Positions 35,232 to 42,750 of a DNA stretch of 64,000 nt are shown here, one piece after another (position 1 is the stretch's first letter; each line of letters opens with the position of its first letter). The translations under genes were made by a program, and so were the position numbers. The DNA is from an uncultured Peptoniphilaceae bacterium (GTDB lineage: Bacteria > Bacillota > Clostridia > Tissierellales > Peptoniphilaceae), in the NCBI GenBank assembly GCA_943912255.1, contig CALTTP010000007.1, positions 59,121 to 123,120 of the forward strand, given 5' to 3'. The notes beneath the pieces were generated by a model, which had not been told where the DNA came from, searched no databases, and worked only from the letters and a program-made list of their open reading frames with translations.

Positions 35232-35834
35232 ATGATAGAAGTTACTAAAAGTGCACCTCTTTTTGAGGCGCCTGCATATATTGATGGCGATGTAAAGAAG
35301 TTTAATTTGGAGGACTATAGGGGAAAATGGACTGTATTAGTTTTCTACCCTGGAGACTTCACTTTCGTCTGAGCATCTGAAGTGGCAGCAGTTGCTGCTA
35401 TGAGTCCGGTATTTGAGAAGTTAGAAACTCAAGTTGCCGTAATTTCTGTTGATTCACCATATGTTCACAAGGCTTGGTCAGACCAAGAGCTTCTTCCTAT
35501 GTTAGATGGAAAGAAGATTCCTTTTGCTATGGTTTCAGACCAAAACGGTGAAATTTCTAAAGCCTATGGCGTATATAGTGAGGACGCTTCTGTATCCATG
35601 AGAGGAAGATTTATTATTGACCCAGAAGGAAATGTTCAGTCCTATGAAGTTATAGCACCTGCAGTTGGAAGAAATTTCAAAGAGACAATCAGAACATTAC
35701 AAGCTTTAAAACACGTTCATGAAAATAGTTGCGATGCAACACCAGCTGGTTGGGAGCCAGGAAAGGCTGTACTAAAGCCAAGTATTGAACTTTCAGGTAA
35801 TGTTCATAAGGAATACAATCCCAATAAGTACTAA
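35232..35834 (+). CDS. selenocysteine-containing peroxiredoxin (AhpC/Prx1 type)
   Basis: The frame runs from ATG 35232 to TAA 35834 with one in-frame TGA at 35370-35372 (codon 47). On both sides the protein is AhpC-like: FYPGDFTFV-U-ASEVAAVA, then VISVDSPYVHKAW, GRFIIDPEG and a resolving cysteine at residue 167 in CDATPAGWEPG. Codon 47 is exactly the peroxidatic cysteine position, so UGA is read as selenocysteine. A hairpin begins 10 bases after the UGA (TGGCAGC-AGTT-GCTGCTA, with GU in the loop), fitting a bacterial SECIS. It reduces peroxides in the cytoplasm with thioredoxin- or AhpF-like partners. Automatic gene callers would miss the first 49 codons. Confidence 0.92.
35370..35402 (+). 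promoter_or_regulatory. SECIS hairpin of the peroxiredoxin gene
   Basis: After UGA 35370-35372, TGGCAGC and GCTGCTA make a 7-bp stem (one G-U) closed by AGTT. Position and the GU in the apical loop match bacterial SECIS elements bound by SelB. Confidence 0.7.
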
Positions 35835-35839
35835 TAAGG

Positions 35840-35888
35840 ACTAAACACTAAAGCACTCAAGTTTTTCTTGAGTGCTTTAGTGTTTAGT
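35840..35888. terminator. long bidirectional terminator
   Basis: ACTAAACACTAAAGCACTCA and its reverse complement form a 21-bp stem with a 5-6-base T-rich loop, between the convergent peroxiredoxin and ABC-2-like genes. It contains the shared GCACTCA arm. Confidence 0.85.
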
Positions 35889-36660
35889 TTTCTGAATTTT
35901 TTGGCTTCATCGTGTTGATTAAAAATTTTTCTTTTCCAATTCTACAGTATATCAAGGCCGTCACTATTGTTAATATAGCTAAAATTATCTGTACAATTAA
36001 AGTAAACTCCACTCTCATATTCCTATTTACGTATGGGAAGATCAACTCTTTTAAATAATTCTTGCCAAATAAGTCTAGTACAAATATCACAAAACAATAT
36101 ATAAACCCTGGAAAGAAGCTTCTGTTATAGAAGTATCCTATTTTAGTTATAAACCCTGTTAAAAAGTACAGTAGAAAGATTCCCGTAATAAATAAACACA
36201 CTGTTAGTTTAGGGTTATCTATTGTCATATTATTCCTTAGACTGAAAAAGGATTTTTCTACATCCCAGTTAATTATTTCTAGAGACTCTCCATGTAATTT
36301 TATGCATAAAGTAATGAAAATAACTGAAATTATGAGATAGATAAAATTTTTGATTACTAGATTTATCATTTCTCTTTGAAAAATATCTCTAAAATTTTTA
36401 TGTCTTATTATCATGCTTTCATTATAAATTTCTCTTCTTTCTAAAATTTCATTCAAAAAAATAGGCAATAATAGGAGAAAAGTTGAAAAAATGTTATTGT
36501 TTAATACTTCGTTAACTAAATCTAAAGCTGAAGGCTTATCTCCTGGTGGCAAGATATTCAAAATATTATTTTGATATATTGTCATACCAATTGTAAATCC
36601 TATTATAAAAAGCATCATGCAGGATATTATAAAATACTTTAATTTAAATTTAAACTCCAA
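35884..36660 (-). CDS. ABC-2-like membrane protein, distal gene of the secreted-peptide operon
   Basis: The 258-residue product has about six predicted membrane helices (e.g. ~10-28, ~48-66, ~100-120, ~155-172, ~185-200, ~222-245). A cytoplasmic loop contains ERREIYNESMIIRHKNFRDIF between helices 2 and 3, the sort of charged coupling loop seen in ABC-2 permeases. No clear family. Its start overlaps the stop of the upstream membrane gene by 11 bases. No ATPase gene follows it; the strand ends at a terminator. Confidence 0.65.
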   Translation of the reverse strand: MEFKFKLKYFIISCMMLFIIGFTIGMTIYQNNILNILPPGDKPSALDLVNEVLNNNIFSTFLLLLPIFLNEILERREIYNESMIIRHKNFRDIFQREMINLVIKNFIYLIISVIFITLCIKLHGESLEIINWDVEKSFFSLRNNMTIDNPKLTVCLFITGIFLLYFLTGFITKIGYFYNRSFFPGFIYCFVIFVLDLFGKNYLKELIFPYVNRNMRVEFTLIVQIILAILTIVTALIYCRIGKEKFLINTMKPKNSEN

Positions 36661-37486
36661 GGCTATGACTCCTCTTCTCTTCTATGAACGTATAGACTAT
36701 GAAAGAAACTATTCCCATAGTAACTATTTCGAAGAATGCTAATGTTAAGTTTATCTTACCATTCCCAGTATTTATATTAATAGGTAGATAGATTAAAGCA
36801 GTCCTCAATAGTTTTTGCACTACTCCCAGTGCCTGTATGATTAAAAAGGGAGTCAGTATTGCTATAAATCTATTTTCTGAAAATGACGAGCTCAAAAGAC
36901 CATAGGTAGAAATAACCCCAATGTAAACACTTATAATAATGGCAAATAACAAAAAATGTAATATGGGATGGTTTGTAAATAAATCAAGAAGAAATTGGGA
37001 ACTATCTTGTCCATAACTATTTCCCATACCGTCAACTATTGGAGAGAGCAAGGGTAAAATTGTCATATTTAGCATAAAATTAAATATAATAATGGATAAA
37101 CAAGTAACAAATCCCGAAAGAAATACAGCAATCCACTTGAATGTATAATAGTTTTTCCTGCTGGTACGACTTAAAATATTTTTATTAAAACCCGTATTTT
37201 TATCTATTACATAAGAATCTGCATAGGGCAATGCACCCAAAATAATAATTCCATAAAAGAACAAGGTAATGGGAAGTTCAAGAGGTGCACTAATGATATT
37301 ATGAGTAAACAACCCTTGTGGTGTTTCCATGTTATACTTTTCATATTGAACGCCAAATTCGTATATATCGGTTAATCCTATGTTGGAAACATAATTATAT
37401 ATAGCAATAGAAAAACCCAATAGTAGAGCAATTAAAAATTTTCTATTATAAAAAGCTCTTTTTAATTCTATTTTGAAATCCTTCAT
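36650..37486 (-). CDS. ABC-2-like membrane protein of the secreted-peptide operon
   Basis: The 278-residue product begins MKDFKIELKRAFYNRKFLIA, the elbow-helix pattern common at the start of ABC-2 permeases, and has six predicted helices. The loop DKNTGFNKNILSRTSRKNYYTFKW after helix 2 also fits this fold. It overlaps the next gene by 11 bases and follows the anchored protein by one base. Two dissimilar permease subunits suggest a heterodimer, but the ATPase partner is not in the operon and would have to be encoded elsewhere. Confidence 0.7.
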   Translation of the reverse strand: MKDFKIELKRAFYNRKFLIALLLGFSIAIYNYVSNIGLTDIYEFGVQYEKYNMETPQGLFTHNIISAPLELPITLFFYGIIILGALPYADSYVIDKNTGFNKNILSRTSRKNYYTFKWIAVFLSGFVTCLSIIIFNFMLNMTILPLLSPIVDGMGNSYGQDSSQFLLDLFTNHPILHFLLFAIIISVYIGVISTYGLLSSSFSENRFIAILTPFLIIQALGVVQKLLRTALIYLPININTGNGKINLTLAFFEIVTMGIVSFIVYTFIEEKRSHSLGV

Positions 37487-37487
37487 A

Positions 37488-38036
37488 CTATCTCCTTAAA
37501 AACACTCGCTGATAACTAGGATATTGAGATATAACTATATAATAATTTTCAAGTTCATCGGTTTTTAACTCTTCACTTTTGTTATATCCAGTAAAAAAAG
37601 GTAAGGTTAGTTTTGCTTTACTATTTGGAACCATTCTTTGTTTGCTAAATTTGTCAAGTTCCTCTTTCTCATTATATGTTCTAACTATCTCATAAGGAAC
37701 CCCATTTATATATCCGTTATTATTCCTTATAGAAAGGATCATTGGAGTAAAACCAATCTCCCTATTAGATTTATTCTGAAATTCAAAGTCAATTAACAAA
37801 ACTTTATTTAATCCTTGTTGGTCCTCATCATCAGACGAAAAATCTTCAAATCTCATATCAGTCGCAATAATGCTAATATTCTCATTTTGACCAAAAGTAA
37901 ATTTATCACCTATCTTATAATTTTCTCGAATATAATCTGGGTATTTTTTATTTATTTTATAAGTTCCAACACCAACATAAACTAAAAATAGAAATAGAGC
38001 AAAGGGAATGATTAGTTCAATACGTCTAACTTTCAA
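37488..38036 (-). CDS. single-helix anchored extracellular protein of the secreted-peptide operon
   Basis: The 182-residue product has one N-terminal membrane helix (residues ~9-26) and an outside beta-rich domain with GDKFTFGQNENISIIATDM, LLIDFEFQNKSNREIGFTPM and a final YPSYQRVFL, a pattern like DUF4352-type immunoglobulin-like domains. I cannot assign a family. Its start directly abuts the stop of the secreted-peptide gene and its stop is one base from the next ATG, so the four genes form one operon. It may present or bind the peptide or act in immunity (inference). Confidence 0.65.
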   Translation of the reverse strand: MKVRRIELIIPFALFLFLVYVGVGTYKINKKYPDYIRENYKIGDKFTFGQNENISIIATDMRFEDFSSDDEDQQGLNKVLLIDFEFQNKSNREIGFTPMILSIRNNNGYINGVPYEIVRTYNEKEELDKFSKQRMVPNSKAKLTLPFFTGYNKSEELKTDELENYYIVISQYPSYQRVFLRR

Positions 38037-38450
38037 TTAATAACCCTCCCAAGTTCCTATCCATCCAGAAGGTCCTTTTTCTATTTCAATATCACAATAT
38101 CTTTTTCCAGTTTCATATACTTTGTTGTAAACATATTTGTACTCACCAGTATTCAAATGAGGTTTGCTAGAAAAATCTTTACAACTATACATTTGACCCC
38201 CAATGGTTTTCCTTCCCCAAACTTCAGATACATAAAATCTTGAATTCCCAGTATTTTTTACATATACTGAACTAGAATCAGTCTTTGCAGCAGAGACGTT
38301 AGTTGAGCGCTTGGAAATAAGCATTCCATAACTAAACTTGAAGTTAATGTCTGTATGATTATTTCTTGCAAGAGAAATATTACCAACAGTCATAAGTGAT
38401 AACATAATTGTAAAAATAATCATTTTTACAAATTTATTCTTTCTTTTCGT
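38037..38450 (-). CDS. small secreted protein, first gene of the operon, probable ACG start
   Basis: The product is a short exported protein. From ATG 38423 it has 128 residues but its signal peptide would lack a basic start and the ATG has no ribosome site. Nine codons upstream, ACG 38448-38450 lies seven bases after AGGAGG, and starting there adds the basic TKRKNKFVK n-region to IIFTIMLSLMTVGNISLA, a complete signal peptide. The mature ~110 residues are rich in Ser, Tyr, Gly and Lys (SSVYVKNTGNSRFYVSEVWG, two cysteines, GWIGTWEGY at the end), a little like DUF2712 bacteriocin-like proteins. Assignment is uncertain. Confidence 0.6.
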   Translation of the reverse strand, partial: TKRKNKFVKMIIFTIMLSLMTVGNISLARNNHTDINFKFSYGMLISKRSTNVSAAKTDSSSVYVKNTGNSRFYVSEVWGRKTIGGQMYSCKDFSSKPHLNTGEYKYVYNKVYETGKRYCDIEIEKGPSGWIGTWEGY

Positions 38451-38485
38451 CTATTCTCCTCCTAAGCTATCGGCTTTCCATCTAA

Positions 38486-38558
38486 TTGTTAATTAAAGTT
38501 TTATCACAGCTATTTCAATTTTTCAATAGCTTTTATTTACTGTCTTTTTAATTAACAA
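38486..38558 (-). promoter_or_regulatory. nested inverted repeats over the promoter of the secreted-peptide operon
   Basis: TTGTTAATTAAA (38486-38497) and TTTAATTAACAA (38547-38558) are perfect 12-bp inverted arms; inside, AGCTATT (38508-38514) and AATAGCT (38525-38531) form another pair. A promoter on the minus strand, TTGAAA (38521-38526) and TAAAAC (38498-38503) 17 bases apart, lies within. The arms look like regulator binding sites around the promoter. Confidence 0.5.
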
Positions 38559-38855
38559 CTCTAGCACTTTTTGATAATATAGTCGATTAATGTAAGTTGA
38601 ACTATTTAACATTATGTGTAAACAAGTTATATTTTGTTTTTAAATAGGGTATTAGTTACCAAATTCCCGTATTTGATTTACAATGTCATCCTTATTTGAT
38701 ACGGTAAATATATCAATAAAGTCTTAATAAATCTAATAAAGAATTGTTATCTAAAAAGGATTTAATTTTGTTGATATAGTGTTATTTTAAAGAATACTAA
38801 AGATTTTAACTTTCTCAAATAGAAATAATACTAATGCATTAGGAGGTTGTTTAGT
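38559..38855. other. AT-rich gap upstream of the frameshifted membrane gene
   Basis: About 300 bases with no gene. Only the ribosome site AGGAGG near 38841-38846 is clear. Confidence 0.35.
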
Positions 38856-39184
38856 ATGGAAATATTAAAAAGGGATATGTATTTATATTTATCGGCCTAT
38901 TAGTTGGCACTTTCACACAGGCCTTAAATGTAAATGATGCTTGGAATATGTATAAAATCATTATGTATCTAGTGTCTTCTGCTCTTGTTATTGTTGGTTT
39001 TATTAACATTTTATCTCATGAAAAATCAAATAAACCCAAAAAAGCAATAGAATTATTAGTTTTTTTAGCTGTATATTCCATTGCAATTTCACTTATATAT
39101 AGCACCCTAGGAGGTATAGCAAGTATACTAATTTCTATAATATTTTTTAGTATTGCCAGTCATAAACTTGGCATTATAAATTAG
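38856..39184 (+). pseudogene. small membrane protein gene broken by a one-base deletion in an A-run
   Basis: ATG 38856 lies nine bases after AGGAGG, but its frame stops after 15 codons. If the A-run after TT (five A, 38867-38871) had six, the frame would join KGYVFIFIGLLVGTFTQAL to the open frame running to TAA 39184, giving one protein of about 109 residues with three to four membrane helices. The part from ATG 38948 alone has 78 residues and no ribosome site. It could be a true mutation, a phase-variable run or a sequencing error. No family recognised. Confidence 0.65.
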
Positions 39185-39204
39185 AAATATAAACCCAAAA
39201 TTAC

Positions 39205-39452
39205 TAAACTCGAGGGAAATCCAACAGCTTTCCTACCCCTTATTCCGCAGGGTTTTCAGGGGCGGCCAGCCCTTGAATTTATGGAGGGAAAAGGGTTGGG
39301 CTTTAAAGGGAAGGGAAATGGAACCATCAAATAGGTTCCAAATTCCCTTCCCTTTATGATAGAAAAAATATTAAACTATAATAAAACTTTGTGAAGTTTA
39401 TAAAACTTCGCACAACATCCCCTGCCGGCAGGCAGCAGGGGAAAAGGGATTG
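39205..39452 (+). repeat. composite palindromic intergenic repeat, copy 7
   Basis: Contains GGAAATCCAACAGCTTTCC, GCAGGGTTTTCAGGGGCGGCC, GGAGGGAAAAGGGTTGGG, the AAAGGGAAGGGAA/TTCCCTTCCCTTT hairpin with GGAACC/GGTTCC inner arms (39304-39354), a GAAGTTTataAAACTTC hairpin and GCCGGCAGGCAGC. It may also terminate the tex gene. Confidence 0.85.
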
Positions 39453-41555
39453 CTAAATCCCTTTCATACTAAGCCCTACTCTTCCAGTCTCCTTCTCTAT
39501 GCTTATGATTTTAACTTCTACTATATCTGAAACTTCAACCATATCTGATGGGTGTTTTATAAATTTGTCGGACATCTCTGAAATATGCACCAATCCATCA
39601 TTTTTTATTCCAATGTCTACAAATAAGCCAAAGTCCACCACATTTCTTACGGTTCCCTTTAGTACCATTCCCTCTGTTAGGTCCTCTATGGAAAGCACGT
39701 CGGAACGAAGGATTGGCTTTGGCATTTCGTCTCTTGGGTCTCGTCCTGGTTTTTTCAGTTCTTTTATTATATCTACTAGGGTTGGTACTCCTATGTCAAG
39801 TTCCACTGAAACCCTGGAGACTTGGACTTTTTTTAGGTCTCTATTTAAAAGTTCTTTTGCAATATCGTAGCTTTCTGGGTGAACTGCAGTATTGTCCAGT
39901 ACATTTTCTGAGTCGGGGATTCTTAAAAAGCCGGCACATTGGGTAAATGCTTTAGGCCCCAGTCCTTTTACTTTATTTAGTTCTTCTCTGTTTTTAAAAG
40001 GACCATTTTGTTCTTTATATTCTACAATATTTTTTGCAACGGATTTACTAATTCCAGATACATAATTAAGTAAAACGGCAGAGGAAGTGTTAACATTGAC
40101 TCCTACGGAGTTAACGCAGTCTTCCACCACATTGGATAGGGTTTCTTTAAGTTCTTTTTGGTTAACATCATGTTGATACTGTCCCACACCTAAATGTTCT
40201 GGGTCGATCTTCACAAGTTCTGCCAATGGGTCTTGGATTCTTCTTGCTATGGACACTGCTCCTCTAATTGTAACATCTAATTCTGGAAATTCCTCTTGTC
40301 CCAATTTGGAAGCCGAATAGATAGACGCCCCTGCTTCATTTACTATGGTGTAGAAAAGGTCTTTTTTCTTCAATTCTTCAATAAGTTCTGAAACCAGATT
40401 TTCCGTCTCCCTAGAAGCTGTTCCATTTCCAATGGAAATCAAGTTTACTTGATATTTTTCGATTAAATCTTTAAGTATTTTTTTTGAACCATGAATATCT
40501 TCCCTTGGTTTTGTTGGGTAGATGGTCTTATAGTCAAGAAGTTTTCCATGGCTTGAAATCACCGCCACCTTACATCCTGTTCTATAGCCTGGGTCAATTC
40601 CCAAAACTACACAGTCTTTTATTGGTGGTTGCATAAGGTAGGGCTTTAGATTTTTCCCAAATACTTTAATGGATTCTCTGTCTGCTCTTTCCTTTAATTC
40701 ATTTTTGACCTCTGTTTCAATAGATGGAAGTAGAAGTCTTTTATATCCATCTATAACTGCTTCTTGTATATATGGATAGTAGGATTTATCTCCTAGATTT
40801 TCATAGCTTTGTAATATCTTTTGGATATTTTCAGCATCATTTAAATCGAATTTAAGTTTTAAAACCCCTTCCTTTTCTCCTCTAAACATAGCTAAAATTC
40901 TATGGGGTTTTAAATGTTTCAGCCTTTCTAGAAAATCATAGTACATCTCATAGGTTTTTGATGGGTCTTCACCATTTTGTGAAGATAGGATTCCCCCATT
41001 GGCTTTAGCGGAATCCCTTACTATATCTCTAAAGGAAATGGTTTCAGAAACCCTTTCTGCAATAATATCCATGGCACTCTGAACTGCATCTTCAAAACTC
41101 TCTACACCCTTTTCTTCATCTACAAGACTTTTTGCCAAGGTTTCAAACTCCTCATCTGTAGAGTCTTGGTTTAACATTAGCTTTGAAAGGGGTTCCAGTC
41201 CCTTTTCCCTTGCTTTGGTTGCTCTAGTTCTCTTCTTTTGTTTATATGGTAAATATAAATCTTCAACTTCTTTAAGCTGCTCTGCTTCTTCTATTTTTTC
41301 TTTCAGTTCTGGAGTTAGTTTATCCTGTTCTTCAATAAGCCTAATTACATCGGCCTTTCTCTGTTCTAATGATCTCAAGTAGGTCAATAGTTCTTCAAGG
41401 GACCTTAAATCCTCATCTGTAAGGTTTCCAGTAACTTCTTTTCTATACCTTGAAATAAATGGAATGGTGTTTCCCTCGTCAATTAATTTTATGGTACTAC
41501 CTACTTGCTTTTCTGTAATGTTTAATTCCTGTGCAATCTTTAAATCTATATTCAA
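39453..41555 (-). CDS. tex: Tex-family S1 RNA-binding protein
   Basis: The 700-residue protein has an N-terminal Tex helical region (NIDLKIAQELNITEKQV..., TIPFISRYRKEVTG), a YqgF-type RNase H fold (CVVLGIDPGYRTGCKVAV, ~residue 320), helix-hairpin-helix repeats (SKSVAKNIVEYKEQNGPF, ~495) and a C-terminal S1 domain (GMVLKGTVRNVVDFGLFVDIG, ~625-695). Tex binds nucleic acids and influences transcription. I chose TTG 41553-41555 (MNIDLKIAQELNI matches the usual Tex start) with GAGGTGG just upstream; ATG 41567 would overlap that site. Confidence 0.92.
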   Translation of the reverse strand: MNIDLKIAQELNITEKQVGSTIKLIDEGNTIPFISRYRKEVTGNLTDEDLRSLEELLTYLRSLEQRKADVIRLIEEQDKLTPELKEKIEEAEQLKEVEDLYLPYKQKKRTRATKAREKGLEPLSKLMLNQDSTDEEFETLAKSLVDEEKGVESFEDAVQSAMDIIAERVSETISFRDIVRDSAKANGGILSSQNGEDPSKTYEMYYDFLERLKHLKPHRILAMFRGEKEGVLKLKFDLNDAENIQKILQSYENLGDKSYYPYIQEAVIDGYKRLLLPSIETEVKNELKERADRESIKVFGKNLKPYLMQPPIKDCVVLGIDPGYRTGCKVAVISSHGKLLDYKTIYPTKPREDIHGSKKILKDLIEKYQVNLISIGNGTASRETENLVSELIEELKKKDLFYTIVNEAGASIYSASKLGQEEFPELDVTIRGAVSIARRIQDPLAELVKIDPEHLGVGQYQHDVNQKELKETLSNVVEDCVNSVGVNVNTSSAVLLNYVSGISKSVAKNIVEYKEQNGPFKNREELNKVKGLGPKAFTQCAGFLRIPDSENVLDNTAVHPESYDIAKELLNRDLKKVQVSRVSVELDIGVPTLVDIIKELKKPGRDPRDEMPKPILRSDVLSIEDLTEGMVLKGTVRNVVDFGLFVDIGIKNDGLVHISEMSDKFIKHPSDMVEVSDIVEVKIISIEKETGRVGLSMKGI

Positions 41556-41609
41556 TTTCCACCTCATAATCGAGCAATAACAAGCAAAATTTGGATTTAT
41601 TTCTAAAAA

Positions 41610-41627
41610 AGAGCACCTAAGTGCTCT
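41610..41627 (-). terminator. terminator of secA-prfB
   Basis: AGAGCAC-CTAA-GTGCTCT, a 7-bp stem, followed by TTTTTTAG on the minus strand, five bases after the prfB stop codon. Confidence 0.85.
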
Positions 41628-41632
41628 ATTTC

Positions 41633-42743
41633 CTAATGCTTTTTAATTGCTTTCATCTTCAAATATTCATCTATAAAGTCGTCTATTTCTCCATCCATAA
41701 CAGCCTGAATATTTCCAGTTTCATAGTCAGTTCTATGATCCTTTACAAGGCAGTAGGGATGAAAGACATAGGACCTAATTTGAGAACCCCAGGCAATTTT
41801 ATTATATTGACCTTGGATGTCCTCAATTTTTTCTCTATTCTCTTCTTCTTTTATTGCAATAAGCCTAGCTTTTAACATGGTCATTGCAGTTTCTCTGTTG
41901 GAGATTTGACTTCTCTCCGACTGACATTGAACCGTAACCCCTGTTGGCAAATGGATAATTCTAACAGCAGAGTCTGTAGTATTGACATGCTGTCCTCCAG
42001 CCCCACTAGCTCTATAGGTGTCGATTCTCAAGTCATTTGGATCTATGTCAATTTCTTTATGATTCTCAATCTCTGGATACACATCTACGGAAGCAAAAGA
42101 GGTATGCCTTTTCTTATTGGCGTCAAAGGGTGAAATTCTAACCAGTCTATGAACACCCTTTTCTGACTTTAAGTATCCATAGGCATAGACACCTTTAACT
42201 AAAATGGTTACTGATTTAATCCCTCCCTCAGTATCTCTATTGTAATCTAAGATATTGTAGGAAAATCCTCTATCGGTAATCCATCTAGTATACATTCTCA
42301 AAAGCATCTCTGTCCAGTCTTGGGCTTCAGTTCCACCTGCACCAGAGTTTATTGAGAATATGGCGTTGTTTTTGTCATATTCTCCATCCAACATTGTCTT
42401 TAGCTTTAACTTGTCCAATTCCTTTGTTAGCTTCTTCAATCTGGATTGGATTTCTTTTTCATACTCAGAAGCCTCTTCTTCCTTAACAAGTTCAAAAAGA
42501 GTTTCCAAGTCCTCCAAATCCTCTTTTAAAGAATCATATTCGGAAATGCTGTCCTTTAAGTCCTTTATCTGGGAAAATACACCTTGGGCCTTTTCACTAT
42601 CATCCCAAAAATTTTCTTCTAAAGTGCTCTCCTCCAAAGTCTTAAGCTCTTCCCTTAGACTTGGTAAGTCAAAGTGAATCACATATTTCCTTTAGATTGC
42701 TCTTTAAAGATTTTATTTCTTCATTTATCAAATATGTGTCCAT
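41633..42743 (-). CDS. prfB: peptide chain release factor 2 with programmed +1 frameshift
   Basis: The first frame starts at ATG 42741-42743 (after AGGTGATCT), codes 24 residues (MDTYLINEEIKSL...KEICDSL) and meets TGA at 42669-42671 in the context CTT-TGA-C. Moving one base forward at this point continues as DLPSLREELKTLEES and the rest of RF2: anticodon-like SPF (RISPFDANKKRHTS), GGQ loop (SGAGGQHVNTTDSAV) and the C-terminal domain. RF2 reads UGA and UAA; this frameshift autoregulates it, and CTTTGAC is the conserved site. The gene follows secA by eight bases, the usual Firmicutes order. UGA also codes selenocysteine elsewhere in this genome. Confidence 0.95.
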
Positions 42744-42750
42744 AGATCAC

